NCBI GenBank assembly: GCA_963757335.1
Contig: CAVWRJ010000013.1
Span: forward strand, 62,001-126,000
Source: DASQPA01 sp963757335
GTDB lineage: Bacteria > Acidobacteriota > Thermoanaerobaculia > Multivoradales > UBA5704
DNA: 64,000 nt
Direction of reading: 5' to 3'
Shown here piece after piece: positions 41,880-52,028 of the stretch. Numbering within the stretch: position 1 is the first letter of the stretch; each line of letters begins with the position of its first letter. The notes beneath the pieces are model-generated. The model was not told the DNA's origin, ran no database searches, and saw nothing but the letters and a program-made list of their open reading frames with translations. Both the position numbers and the translations under genes were made by a program.

Positions 41880-42731
41880 CTACCCTTGGGGCTTCGCCGG
41901 AGCGAGGAGCCGGAAGGAGCGGCCGCGGAGCTTCTGGACGGCGTAGACGACGAGGAGGAGGGCGGTGCCGAGGAGGACGATCGCCGGGCCGGAGGGGAGA
42001 TCCTCATAGAAAGAGATGGCGAGGCCGGAGAGGGTCATGACGATGCCGGTCGCGACCGACGAGAGGAGGACCGAGCGCAGGTCCTTGAAGAGCATGAGGC
42101 TGACGACCGGCGGGATGGTCAAAAGGGCGATCACCAGGAGGATGCCCACCACCTGGATGAGGACGACGACGGTGAGCGCCACGAGAACGAGGAGGAGGGT
42201 GAGGAGGAGGCGCACCGGCGCCCCCTGGACCCGGGCGAAGACCTCGTCGAAGGCGACCGCCACGAAGCCCTTGCCGAAGAGGAGGAGGACGGCGAGGACG
42301 ACGACGGTGAGGGCTAAAGTGATCCAGATGTCGGTCCGCGGCACGAGGAGGATGTTGCCGAAGAGGTAGGTCATGAGGTTGGGGGCGTAGCCCGGCGTCC
42401 GGTAGACGAAGGCGATCCCCACCGCCACCCCCGCCGCCCAGAGGACCCCGATGATCGAGTCGTGCGACTTGACCTTCTCGGTGTCCATGAGCCCGAGGAC
42501 GACGGCGCAGGCGAGGGAGACGACGATCGCCCCCCAGAGTGGATTGATGCCGAGGTAGAAACAGATCCCGAGGCCGCCGAAGGCGGCATGGGAGAGCCCG
42601 CCGGCCAGAAACGACACCCGCTTGACGACGACGAAGGTGCCGACCACCCCGCAGAGGATGGCGGCCAGCACCCCGGCCAGGATGGCGTTGCGGATGAAGT
42701 CGTAGGAGAGGGCGGCAGCGAGCGAGGGCAT
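41880..42731 (-). CDS. znuB: Zinc/manganese ABC transporter permease
   Basis: The 283-residue product is an ABC-3 family permease with about eight helices. VSFLAGGLSHAAFGGLG is the family signature and GILLVIALLTIPPVVSLMLFKDL the conserved late helix. It should form the channel for the ZnuA and ZnuC products encoded at 44.3-46 kb. It is separated from znuC by 1.56 kb of inserted DNA on the opposite strand, so it needs its own promoter here. Confidence 0.92.
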   Translation of the reverse strand: MPSLAAALSYDFIRNAILAGVLAAILCGVVGTFVVVKRVSFLAGGLSHAAFGGLGICFYLGINPLWGAIVVSLACAVVLGLMDTEKVKSHDSIIGVLWAAGVAVGIAFVYRTPGYAPNLMTYLFGNILLVPRTDIWITLALTVVVLAVLLLFGKGFVAVAFDEVFARVQGAPVRLLLTLLLVLVALTVVVLIQVVGILLVIALLTIPPVVSLMLFKDLRSVLLSSVATGIVMTLSGLAISFYEDLPSGPAIVLLGTALLLVVYAVQKLRGRSFRLLAPAKPQG

Positions 42732-42857
42732 TATCTCGACCGGACCTCCGCCCGGAGAGTGGAGGTGGCCGACCTTCTGGTCCGGTTTCTCGATGAGGAC
42801 CGCTGAAGCGTGACGACTGGGGCGGCAGGCTCGTAGATTCTACAATAGGGAAGCGGG

Positions 42858-42917
42858 GTCTTGGCTGCGCGAAGCGCCCGAAGAAGCCGGCCCGCAGGAT
42901 CCAACTGAGCCCGTACC
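42858..42917. repeat. Dispersed hairpin element, copy (d), left arm missing
   Basis: Core TTGGCTGCGCGAAGCGCCCG and right end TGAGCCCGTACC match the other copies; the left arm is replaced. A TACAAT (42841-42846) precedes it, so it may be transcribed in the leader of the following gene. Confidence 0.6.
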
Positions 42918-42946
42918 CGCGGCCACGAGAGAGAAAGGAGCCGTCG

Positions 42947-44131
42947 ATGCGTCGATATCGGATCGGGCTGTGGATGGGGATTCTTCTGGGGCTCGCGTCC
43001 GCCTTGCCGGCGCTCGAGCTGGTGAGATCCGGGGCTGCGTTCCCGATCAATCTGGACACCTCCCTGGAGTTGGGGCTGCTGCCCAAGGTGGCCTCCGACG
43101 GGCGGGGCAACTTCGTCGTCGCCTGGCGGCAGGATCACGACAGCTTCGAGAGCGACGCCGTGGCCGCGGTGCTCGGCAACGACGGGAAGCGCCACAACCT
43201 CACGGTGAGCACGAGCTCCTTCAACGCCTCGCAGAGGGTGGGGACGGCGATGAACCGGCATGGCGAGTTTGCCGTGCTGTACAACACGCAGGCGGCGGGA
43301 AGGCTCTCCTACAAGGTGGCGGTCTTCGGCCTCAAGGGAACCCTGCTCAGCGGTCCGACCGAAGTCGCCCAGATGGGGGACGGGAATATCCCGTCGATCG
43401 GGATCGATGCCGCGGGCGATTTCGTCGTCACCTGGGTGCAGGATACCGGGGTGTCCTTCGCGCGCTTCAACCGCGCCGGGAAGCCGCTGGGATCGGGGCT
43501 GGCCAAAAGTCCGGAGCCCGAGGTCTCCGAATCGATCGTCGTCGTCCAGCCCGACGGCAGCTTCCTGCTCGCCTGGCACACGGTGGCCCGGACGGGGGAA
43601 AAGAAGCTCGGGGTGATCGCCCAGCGCTACGATCGCTCCGGCAAGCCGGCGGGCCGGCCGATCGTCGTCCATCGAGAGGGATTCGCCCTGAGCCCCATCG
43701 TGGGAGCGGCTACGGCCGACGGGGGGTTCGTCCTCGCCTGGAACGGCTGTTCCAGCGATATCGATCACTGTCAGGTGGAGGCCCGCCGCTACGACGATCG
43801 GGGCCGGCCGGTGACGGCGGAGCTCGCGGTGAGCAGGAGCGCGGTCGACTTCACCCCCGAGCCCGCGATCGCCGCCGACTCGCGGGGCAATTTCGCCGTC
43901 GCCTGGAAGACGCAGCAGGAGCCGAGCACGATCTCGGTTCTCCTCTACGACGCCCAGAACGTCCGGGCGAAGCGGGTCGCCTCGCCCCCCAGCGGTGAGA
44001 TCTTCGCCTTCCCCGGAATCGCGGCGGACTCCGGTGGTTTCCTCGTCACCTTCGAGAGCTTCAACTGCAACTCTTCCGCCTGTCACAACGAGGCGCCGAC
44101 CGGCATCTACGGCTGGCGGCTCAACGACTGA
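42947..44131 (+). CDS. Secreted repeat protein, beta-propeller-like
   Basis: The 394-residue product has a signal peptide (IGLWMGILLGLASALPALE, about 5-23). It contains about five repeats of the form 'xSDGRGNFVVAWRQDxxS...' (for example ASDGRGNFVVAWRQ, GIDAAGDFVVTWVQD, QPDGSFLLAWHT, TADGGFVLAWNG, AADSRGNFAVAWKT), which suggests a beta-propeller. Four Cys near the end are spaced for disulfides. I do not recognise a named family. A Shine-Dalgarno AAAGGAG precedes the ATG. It interrupts the zinc transporter operon. Confidence 0.75.
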   Translation: MRRYRIGLWMGILLGLASALPALELVRSGAAFPINLDTSLELGLLPKVASDGRGNFVVAWRQDHDSFESDAVAAVLGNDGKRHNLTVSTSSFNASQRVGTAMNRHGEFAVLYNTQAAGRLSYKVAVFGLKGTLLSGPTEVAQMGDGNIPSIGIDAAGDFVVTWVQDTGVSFARFNRAGKPLGSGLAKSPEPEVSESIVVVQPDGSFLLAWHTVARTGEKKLGVIAQRYDRSGKPAGRPIVVHREGFALSPIVGAATADGGFVLAWNGCSSDIDHCQVEARRYDDRGRPVTAELAVSRSAVDFTPEPAIAADSRGNFAVAWKTQQEPSTISVLLYDAQNVRAKRVASPPSGEIFAFPGIAADSGGFLVTFESFNCNSSACHNEAPTGIYGWRLND

Positions 44132-44139
44132 AGAGGGCC

Positions 44140-44265
44140 TGGACCCGCGGGCCAGCCCCGGGACCGCCGCCCCTTCGGGGCTCAGAACTTTGAATTGGAC
44201 TCCTTCCTGGGGCTGACGCCCCAGGCTACAGACCGCCGCCCCTTCGGGGCTCAAAACCGGCAACG
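44140..44265. repeat. REP-like hairpin pair (CCGCCGCCCCTTCGGGGC)
   Basis: Two copies of CCGCCGCCCCTTCGGGGCTC flank a CCTGGGGCTGACGCCCCAGG hairpin. The arrangement matches the arms of the nested palindrome at 39.6-39.8 kb. It lies between the inserted gene and znuC. Confidence 0.65.
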
Positions 44266-44292
44266 CTCCCTTTCCCGAGGACGGTATCGCCA

Positions 44293-45081
44293 TCACGGAT
44301 GCTCCCGGAGCACCCGGTGCGGCACGCCGTGGGCGAGGAGCTCGACCGGCGAGCCGTAGGCCTCCTCGAGGATCTCCGGGGTGAGCTCGGCGGCGCCGTG
44401 GTAGTGGAGGGTGCGGTTGACGCAGGCGACGTGCCGGATCACCCCGGCGATCGAGGTCACGTCGTGGGTGACGACGACGATGGGGATGCGCTCGTTCTGC
44501 TCGGCTAAAACGCTCTTGAGCACCTCCCGGGACTCGGCGTCGATCGAGGCCGTGGGCTCGTCCAAAAAGAGGATGTCGGGGTCGGAGACCAGGGCCCGGG
44601 CGATCAGCACCCGCTGGAGCTGGCCGCCGGAGAGCTCGCTGATGTGCGCCCGGGCGAGGGGGGTGAGCTGCAGGCGCTCCAAGGCGCGGGCGACCGCCTC
44701 CCGGTCCTCCCTCGTGTAGGGGCGGATCAGGCCGCGCCGGCCGAGCCGGCCCATGAGCACCGCCTCGGCCACCCGGAGGGGGAAGCTGCGGTCGAAAGTC
44801 GAGAACTGCGGCACATAGCCGAACTTCCCCCGCCGGGGGGGCAGGTGGTCGACGATCTGCCCCGACCAGGGGGTCAAGAGGCCGAGGACGAGCTTCAAGA
44901 GGGTCGTCTTGCCGCCGCCGTTGGGACCGAGGATCGCCAGGTAGTCGCGCGGATAGACGTTCAAGCTCACCCGGTCGAGGATCACCTCGCCGCCGTAGCC
45001 GAAAGTCAGGTCGCGGATTTCGAGGATCGGGGTCTCTTCAGCCATTTCAGCCACTTCAGCGATATCAGCGATATTAGCCAT
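44293..45081 (-). CDS. znuC: Zinc ABC transporter ATP-binding protein
   Basis: The 262-residue product has Walker A GPNGGGKTT, Q-loop YVPQFSTFDRSFPL, signature LSGGQLQRVLIARAL, Walker B ILFLDEPTASID and switch His in VTHDVTS. The C-terminal CVNRTLHYHG is typical of Zn/Mn importers. The N-terminus carries an Ala/Glu/Met-rich lead of about 18 residues. Its start overlaps the end of znuA by 8 bp, so translation is coupled. Confidence 0.94.
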   Translation of the reverse strand: MANIADIAEVAEMAEETPILEIRDLTFGYGGEVILDRVSLNVYPRDYLAILGPNGGGKTTLLKLVLGLLTPWSGQIVDHLPPRRGKFGYVPQFSTFDRSFPLRVAEAVLMGRLGRRGLIRPYTREDREAVARALERLQLTPLARAHISELSGGQLQRVLIARALVSDPDILFLDEPTASIDAESREVLKSVLAEQNERIPIVVVTHDVTSIAGVIRHVACVNRTLHYHGAAELTPEILEEAYGSPVELLAHGVPHRVLREHP

Positions 45082-46045
45082 GGGCGAGCTCTCCGCGGAA
45101 GGCGCGGGCGGCCTTGCGCAGGCCGGCCAGCCAGTCGCGGTCCATGGGATCGACCTCGATCACCCGGCCGCCGATCTCCCCGGCGATCACCTCGGCGCTC
45201 TTCCTGGCGAAACCGCGCTGGACGAAGATCGCCCGCACCCCCTCCCGGCGAGCCTCGTCGACGAGGGCGATGAGCTGCCGGGCCGAGGGCTCCCGGCCGC
45301 CGGCCTCGACGGCGATCTGCCGGAGGCCGTACTGGCGAGCGAAGTAGCCCCAGGCGGGGTGGTAGACCATGAAGCTCCGCCCGGAGATCCTGGCGTTGGG
45401 GCGGGGGGCGAGCTCGGCCTGGATCTCCCGGTCGAGGGTGTCGATGTCGGCGAGGAGCCGGCCGAGGTTCGCCCGGTAGAGGGCGGCATGGGGGGGATCG
45501 AGCTCTTCGAGCGCCCTTTCGATGTTCCGGGCCGCCACGACGACCGTCGCCGGGGCCACCCAGACGTGGGGGTCCCCCGCCGCGTGGGGCTCGCCCTTCT
45601 CCTCCCCCTCCTCCCCACCGCCGCCGAAGAAGCCGCGCGGTGCGGGCCCCCCCTCGGCCTCCCCGGTCAGGATGAGGTCCATCCCCTGCGACATGTCGAC
45701 CACCCGGATCGCCTTATGGGCGGCGAGGAAGGGGGCGATGCTCTGCGGCTCGAAGAGGAAGGCCGGATGCCCCACCTCGACGTAGAGCCGGGCCCGGGAG
45801 AGGGCGATCATCTGGCGCGGGGTGGGCGAGTAGGTCGCCTCCGACGCTCCGGGGGGGATCATCACCTCGACCCGCACCCGGGACCCCCCGATCCGCTCGA
45901 CCAGGTAGGCCTGGGGCGGCACGCTGACCGCGACCGGAATTGCATCCCGCTCCCCTCCACCCGAGCCCGCCGGGTGCGGCGCGGCGCAGGCGACGGCGAG
46001 GAGACCGGCCAGAGCGGTGCTGGAGAGAAAGGATGGGGCCGGCAC
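45074..46045 (-). CDS. znuA: Zinc ABC transporter substrate-binding lipoprotein
   Basis: A 323-residue cluster A-I binding protein. The lipobox is LLAVAC. Metal-site His residues are visible in VEVGHPAFLF, GDPHVWVAP and YHPAWGYFARQYGL, and an Asp in IEVDPMDRDW. The usual first His (PPGASPHxYxPTP) is absent: here the sequence is PPGASEATYSPTP. A Gly/Glu/His loop (GGGGEEGEEKGEPHA) is the metal-binding loop of zinc-type proteins, though short in His. The GTG start lies 7 nt after an extended -10. Confidence 0.9.
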   Translation of the reverse strand: MPAPSFLSSTALAGLLAVACAAPHPAGSGGGERDAIPVAVSVPPQAYLVERIGGSRVRVEVMIPPGASEATYSPTPRQMIALSRARLYVEVGHPAFLFEPQSIAPFLAAHKAIRVVDMSQGMDLILTGEAEGGPAPRGFFGGGGEEGEEKGEPHAAGDPHVWVAPATVVVAARNIERALEELDPPHAALYRANLGRLLADIDTLDREIQAELAPRPNARISGRSFMVYHPAWGYFARQYGLRQIAVEAGGREPSARQLIALVDEARREGVRAIFVQRGFARKSAEVIAGEIGGRVIEVDPMDRDWLAGLRKAARAFRGELAHG

Positions 46046-46052
46046 GGCGGTA

Positions 46053-46061
46053 AGGGTAGCA
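46053..46061 (-). promoter_or_regulatory. Extended -10 (TGCTACCCT) of znuA
   Basis: TGC-TACCCT on the minus strand ends 7 nt before the GTG start at 46045, with no Shine-Dalgarno. Likely leaderless. No Zur-like palindrome was recognised here. Confidence 0.5.
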
Positions 46062-46223
46062 TCGGGAGAGGGGTGCAGGAGGTGAGGGGTTCTGCAACTC
46101 AGACTTCCGTTTCCCGTATACGATTGGAATCACCGTCCGCTCCCGGCCCGGCTTGCCTGCCGGAGGGTGGCTTTTTGTCTTGTGCGCCTCGTCTCTCGCC
46201 TTCTGCCGACTGGAGAAACCCGA

Positions 46224-49200
46224 ATGCGTCGAAGCCTCGCCCGGCTGTCCGCCCTGCCCCTTCTCGTCCTGCCTCTTCTCGCCCTGCTCCTCGGCGCTAC
46301 CGCCGTCCACGCCGCCAGACCCGGCCGCGCGGCGCGGGCGGAGGCGAAGAGCGGCGCCACCCTGGACCCCGACCTCCTCTCCGGGATGCGGGCACGCTCG
46401 ATCGGCCCGGCCGGGATGAGCGGCCGGGTCACCTCGATCGCCTCTGCCGCCACCCACACCGACATCGTCTACGTGGGGGCCGCCTCGGGCGGCGTCTGGA
46501 AGTCGGTCAACGCGGGGCTCACCTGGGAGCCGGTCTTCGACGACCAGCCGGTCGCCTCGATCGGGGCGATCGCCGTGGCGCGCAACAACCCGGACATCGT
46601 CTGGGTGGGGACCGGCGAGGCCAATACGCGCAACAGCGTCTCGGTGGGGAACGGAGTCTACCGCTCGCTCGACGGGGGGAAGACCTGGAGCCACCTGGGG
46701 CTCGACGCCACCGAGCACATCTCTAGAATCGTCCTCCACCCGACCAACCCGGACGTCGCCTGGGTCGCCGCCCTGGGCAAGCTCTGGGGGGAGAACCCGG
46801 AGCGCGGCATCTTCAAGACCGAGGACGGCGGCAGGACCTGGCAGAAGGTGCTCTACGCCGACGAGAAGACCGGCGCCGCCGATCTCGTGATCGATCCGAC
46901 CAATCCCCAGAAGCTCTTCGCCGCCCTCTGGCAGGCCCGGCGCTGGCCCTGGGTGTTCAAATCGGGCGGTGCCGCCTCCGGCCTCTACGTCAGCCTCGAC
47001 GGCGGGCGGAGCTGGAAGCGGCGGACCGAGGACGACGGCCTGCCCAAGGGCGACCTCGGGCGGATCAAGATCGCCGTCTCGCCGTCCACCCCCGAGGTGG
47101 TCTACGCCATGGCCGAGGCGGAGACCAGCGCCTTTTTGCGCTCGGACGACGGCGGCCGGACCTTCCAGTCGGTCAACACCTCGGGGACCATCGACCCCCG
47201 GCCGTTCTACTTCGCCGAGCTGGCGGTCGACCCCGAGTGGCCGAACCGCATCTACAGCTTCGACTTCTCCCCCGGGTCTCGGTCGACGCCGGCAAGAGCT
47301 GGACCCCGCTGCCCTTCGGCAACGCCATCCACGGCGACTACCACGCCATCTGGATCGATCCCAGGGACCCCCGCCACCTGATGTTCGGCGAGGACGGCGG
47401 GGTCGCCATCAGCCGCGACCGCGGCCAGACCGCCGACTTCGTGGCCGACCTCCCCCTCGCCCAGTTCTACCACGTGGCGGTCGACATGGACCTCCCCTAC
47501 CACGTCTACGGCGGGCTCCAGGACAACGGCTCCTGGCGCGGCCCGAGCTCGGCCTGGGAGCTCGGCGGTATCCGCAACTACAACTGGCAGGCGGTGGGGG
47601 GCGGCGACGGCTTCGAGACCCTCCCCGATCCCGACGACTCGCTCTTGGGCTACGCCGAGTCGCAGAGCGGCTTTCTCAACCGCTTCAACCTCCACACCGG
47701 CGAGCTCAAGGACATCCGCCCGCCGGCGCCCGACGGGGTGCGGCTGCGCTTCAACTGGAACACCGGCCTCGCCCAGGACCCCTTCGACAAGGGGACGATC
47801 TACTACGGCAGCCAGTTCCTCCACAAGTCGACCGACCGCGGCGACAGCTGGACGATCGTGAGCCCCGATCTGACCACCAACAACCCGGCCTGGCAGAAGC
47901 GCTCGGAGAGCGGCGGCCTCACCCCCGACGACTCCGGGGCCGAGGGCTTCACGACGATCATCGCCATCGCCCCCTCGCCCGTCGAGCGCGGGGTGATCTG
48001 GGTGGGGACCGACGACGGCCGAGTGCAGCTCACCCGGGATGGCGGCAAGAGCTGGACGAGCGTCGAGGGCAACATCCCTGGGACCGGGGCGGGGGTATGC
48101 CGAAAAACACCTGGGTGCCGAGCCTCCGAGCCTCGCGGCGCAATGCCGGCACGGTCTACGCGGTGTTCGACAACCACCGGCGCTCGGACTGGACCCCCTA
48201 CGTCTACCGGACCGACGACTTCGGCAAGACCTGGAAGAGCCTGGCGACCCCGGAGCTCCGCGGCTACTGCCTCGCCATTGAGGAGGACCTGGTCGACCCC
48301 AACCTCCTCTTCCTCGGCACCGAGTTCGGGCTCTGGATCTCCCAGGACGGCGGCGGGCACTGGCTGCGCTTCAAGCACGGGGTGCCCACGGTGTCGGTCA
48401 TGGCCCTCGCCATCCACCCCCGCGAGCACGACCTGGTGATCGCCACCCACGGCCGCGGCCTCTATGTGATCGACGACATCCGCCCCTTCCGCCATCTGAC
48501 CGCGGCGGCGCTCGGCGAGCCGATCCACTGGTACGACTCGGGAGACACCGTCGAGCATTGGGCCGCCATCCCGCCGGGCGGCTTCGGCCCCGGCTCCGGC
48601 GAGTACGACGGCGAGAACCGCCCCAACGGCGCTCTCCTCACCTTCTCGGTCAACGCCCCCGGCCTCCCCCTCCCCGATCCCGAGAAGGAGCGCGAGAGAA
48701 AGGAGCGCGACCGCATCCAGGCCCGCCAGGCCGCCGAGCGCAAGGCGGCCTCCCCCGAGGCCCAGGAGGCCAAGGGCCCGGCCGAGACCCCCGGTCCGAA
48801 GGGAAAGACCGGGGCCGCTCCGGAGAAGACCGCTCCGGAGACGGCCGCCAGGTCGGAGGAGAAGGACAAAGAGAAGGAGAAGGAGAAGTCCGAGCCCAAG
48901 GCGGAGATCCGCATCGCCGACGCCTCGGGCAAGGTGATCCGCACCTTCAAGGCGCCGATCAAGCTGGGGATCAACCGGGTCGTCTGGGGCTATGAGCGGG
49001 ATTCCTGGAAGCTGCCCCCCCCGGTTCCCGGCGAGCACCGAGACGACAGCCCCGGCGGTCCCCCGGTCTCCCCCGGCACCTACGCCGTCACCGTGTCCTA
49101 CGGCGGCCACGAGGCGAAGGGGACGGTCCGGGTGCTCCCCGACCCGCGCTCCAAGAATACCGAGGGGGACTGGCAGCGGCGCTGGGACACGGTCGTCCGG

Positions 49201-49716
49201 GCCGGCGAGATGCAGGAGGTGGCGATCACCGCTCTCGAACGCCTCACCCGGACCCGGGCCGACGTCGACGCCGTGACCGCCAAGGCGCGGCAGGCGGCGG
49301 CGGAAGCCGAGCAGAAGGCGAAGGGGACGACGGGGACAACGGGGACGCCGGGGACGACGGGCAAGCCGGCCGATCCGCCGATCGTCATGGCCGCCGACAA
49401 GCTGAAGAAGGGGCTCGACGGGTTGGAGAAGCGGCTCTGGGTCTCCCCCGAGACCAAGGGGCTGATCGACGACCAGTCGGTGCTCGGCAAGATCGGCTAC
49501 GTCGAGGGTGCGCTCGGCTCGTCGATGGCGCCCCCGACCGCCTCCCAGCTCGACTACCTGCGCCAGGCCGGCGCGGCGCTCGACGCCTTCCTCGCCGACT
49601 TCAACCGCTTCTACGCCGAGGACGTGCCGGCGTTCCGTAAGCAGGCGGCAGGGGAGAAGATCGAGCTCCTGCCCGATCTGCCGCCGCTCCAGACGAAGGG
49701 AGCGGCGCGGCCCTAG
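46224..49716 (+). CDS. BNR/VPS10 (sortilin)-like beta-propeller protein, two frameshifts
   Basis: About 1164 residues when repaired. A signal peptide (LSALPLLVLPLLALLLGATAVHA, about 8-30) is followed by many Asp-box/BNR repeats: VYVGAASGGVWKSVNAGLTW, VYRSLDGGKTWSHL, FKTEDGGRTWQKV, ISRDRGQT, LTRDGGKSWTS, YRTDDFGKTWKS. A C-terminal region has a Lys/Glu-rich linker and helices (about 810-900), an Ig-like part (APIKLGINRVVWGYERD) and a helical tail. Frame shifts at about 47275 (C run) and 48095 (G run) each need one base. Such proteins are common in Acidobacteria and are called glycosyl hydrolases, but activity is rarely shown. Surface or periplasmic. Confidence 0.88.
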
Positions 49717-50149
49717 AGAACATGGAAGAGCAAAAGAAAACCCCCGTCCGGGCCCGGCACGGCCCGCGGCGGGGGTAGCTCAAGCGGACTTGAGCTGGCG
49801 AATCGGGTCAGGTAGGAGGAGCCAGCGCGAAACCACAGGCTTGACCGTCTTCATCTAGCTTGTACGGCAGGCGAGCGCTACCGGATGGCCGCGGACTCCT
49901 TTCTGCCGATCCGCGGTCGAGATTGTTTTTGTACCTGTCCCGATTCGCAACCACGGGCACACTGTCAACGGTAGACGCCCGCTCGCCGTATCAGGGCATC
50001 CAGATCGCGAGGTTTCAGCCCTCGACGACTGGCAGTACCGAGGAGGCCCCAGCCGGAGCTCGGGGGAACGCTTCCATCGGCCGCTTCGACCGCGAGTGTG
50101 GGGTCCTGTGACCACCCCCAATGCTTCGAACTCGCGGAGACCACGGCAC
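49717..50149. other. Intergenic region before the first haloperoxidase gene
   Basis: No gene is supported. It holds a GC-rich hairpin (49741-49775, CCCCCG...CGGGGG) that probably ends the BNR transcript. The rest must contain the haloperoxidase promoter and leader; I could not find a convincing -35/-10 pair. Confidence 0.5.
49741..49775 (+). terminator. GC-rich hairpin after the BNR gene
   Basis: CCCCCGTCCGGGCC pairs with GGCCCGCGGCGGGGG. The preceding AAAAGAAAA would give a T tract on the other strand, so it may work in both directions or mainly on the minus strand. Confidence 0.5.
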
Positions 50150-51943
50150 ATGGCAACGAACGATCCACCCAACGATCCCGCTACCGACTCGACCCCCACG
50201 CCGGAACTTCCGGCATCGCTAGCGGGCCTCTCCCGGCGCAAGTTCCTCGGCGCCAGCGGCCTCGCCGCCGCCACGGTAGCGGCCGGCACGGCGGGGCTCG
50301 TCGGCCTCGAACCGCTGGTCAAGGGCGGCAGCACCGCAGCCGCCGACTTCACCCCCTTCCCGGACACCTCCGGCCCGGGCACCGGGCGCCGCGAGCAGTC
50401 CTACGAGGTCCGGGTCGACGCCGCCGAGTACAACCGCGAGCTGCCCGTCCCCACCCATCCGACCAACGGCGACGAGGATCGCTATCCGACGAAGATCGGC
50501 AACTACACCAAGGCCCTGCCTCACAACAGCTTCGGCGAGGTCGACCTCACCGCCTACGGGACCCTCCTCCACGCTCTCGACACCGGCCGGCCGGCGGACT
50601 TCAACGCCATCCAGCTCGGTCTCGGCCGCCACCTCGTCAACCCCCAGTCCGGCCTCGCCTTCGATCTCGAGGGCACCGACAGCCACCAGCTCTTCGTGCC
50701 GCCGAACCAGGCCACCGACCCTCCGGTCGCCCTGCCGCCGGCGCCAGCCCTGGCGAGCGCCGAAGAGGCGGGCGAGGCGGTCGAGCTCTACTGGATGGCG
50801 CTCTTAAGGGACGTCAACTTCAACGACTACGCGACCAACGGGCTCGCCGCCCAGGCGATCGCCAATTTGAACACCCTCGCGAAGTTCAAGGGCCCCAAGC
50901 AGGGTGGCCAGGTGACCGCCCAGACCCTCTTTCGCGACGATCTCCCCGGGGCGACGACGGGCCCCTACGCCTCCCAGTTCTTCCTCCTGCCGACCCCGTT
51001 CGGCTCGCAGTACGTCGACAACCGGATCCGCACCTACGTCCCGGGGGTCAACTACTTGACCAACTTTACGGACTGGCTCACCGTCCAGAACGGCGGCTCG
51101 ACCGGCCTCTCGAACACCTTCGACACCCGGCGCTACCTGAGCAACGGCCGCGACATCGCGGCCTTCGTGCACGTCGACGTCCTCTTCCAGGCCTACTTCA
51201 ACGCCTGCCTCATCCTCCTCACCCCCCCCGATTCGAGCGACCCCAACTACGGCGGCATCGGCGCCCCCTTCAACCCGGGGAACCCCTACATCGGCAACCC
51301 CACCCAGGACGGCTTCGCGACCTTCGGCCCCCCCGCCATCAAGACCCTGATGTGCGAGGTGGCGAACCGGGCGCTCAAGGCCACCTGGTACCAGAAGTGG
51401 TTCGTCCATCGCCGGCTGCGGCCGGAGGAGTACGGCGGCCTGGTCCACTTGCAGCTCACCCAGAACCGCTATCCCAATGTCCTCCATCCGGACATCCTCA
51501 ACTCGCCGGCGGTCGCCAAGGTGTTCAACAAGTACGGCACCTATCTCCACCCGCAGGCTTTCCCCGAGGGGTCGCCGACCCACCCCTCCTACACCGCCGG
51601 CCATGCGACGGTCGCCGGCGCCTGCGTCACGATCTTGAAGGCGGTCTACGACGAGCACTTCGTCATCCCCAACCCGGTGGTGGCGAGCGCGGACGGCCTC
51701 TCGGTCCAGCCCTACACGGGCTCCACCCCGCTCACCGTAGGCGGCGAGCTCAACAAGCTGGCCTCGAACGTCGCCACCGGCCGCCATCATTCCGGCGTCC
51801 ACTGGCGCTCCGACGCCTACTGGTCGCTCCGCCTCGGCCAGCAGGTGGCGATCAGCATTCTCCGCGACCAGCGCGGCACCTACAACGAGAACTTCCACGG
51901 CTACACCTTCACCGGCTTCGACAACGAGACGATCACCATCTAG
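50150..51943 (+). CDS. Vanadium-dependent haloperoxidase homologue 1, Tat-exported
   Basis: The 597-residue product has a twin-arginine signal (SRRKFLG, Arg29-Arg30, then an Ala-rich helix). The C-terminal half follows algal (Corallina-type) vanadium bromoperoxidases: WYQKWFVHRRLRPEEYGG (Lys416, Arg cluster), FPEGSPTHPSYTAGHATVAGA (His485) and LNKLASNVATGRHHSGVHWRSD (vanadate-ligand-type His551). The usual Ser of the PSGH motif is Ala483. The enzyme would use H2O2 and halide to make hypohalite in the periplasm. The ATG at 50150 follows a weak CGGAGA. It has a strong terminator at 52029 and a paralogue at 53676. A phosphatase activity of the same fold cannot be ruled out. Confidence 0.88.
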   Translation: MATNDPPNDPATDSTPTPELPASLAGLSRRKFLGASGLAAATVAAGTAGLVGLEPLVKGGSTAAADFTPFPDTSGPGTGRREQSYEVRVDAAEYNRELPVPTHPTNGDEDRYPTKIGNYTKALPHNSFGEVDLTAYGTLLHALDTGRPADFNAIQLGLGRHLVNPQSGLAFDLEGTDSHQLFVPPNQATDPPVALPPAPALASAEEAGEAVELYWMALLRDVNFNDYATNGLAAQAIANLNTLAKFKGPKQGGQVTAQTLFRDDLPGATTGPYASQFFLLPTPFGSQYVDNRIRTYVPGVNYLTNFTDWLTVQNGGSTGLSNTFDTRRYLSNGRDIAAFVHVDVLFQAYFNACLILLTPPDSSDPNYGGIGAPFNPGNPYIGNPTQDGFATFGPPAIKTLMCEVANRALKATWYQKWFVHRRLRPEEYGGLVHLQLTQNRYPNVLHPDILNSPAVAKVFNKYGTYLHPQAFPEGSPTHPSYTAGHATVAGACVTILKAVYDEHFVIPNPVVASADGLSVQPYTGSTPLTVGGELNKLASNVATGRHHSGVHWRSDAYWSLRLGQQVAISILRDQRGTYNENFHGYTFTGFDNETITI

Positions 51944-51950
51944 GAGATCC

Positions 51951-52021
51951 GTCCGAGGACCTGCGACTGGCTGCGCGGAGCGCCCGAAGGAGCAGGCCGC
52001 AGACCCAAGGGAGCCACTACC
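51951..52021. repeat. Dispersed hairpin element, copy (e)
   Basis: The core GACTGGCTGCGCGGAGCGCC is conserved. The inner stem has changed to CCTGC/GCAGG where copy (b) has CGGGC/GCCCG, a compensating change. It begins 7 bp after the haloperoxidase 1 stop. The outer arms pair poorly. Confidence 0.6.
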
Positions 52022-52028
52022 GCAGGAC

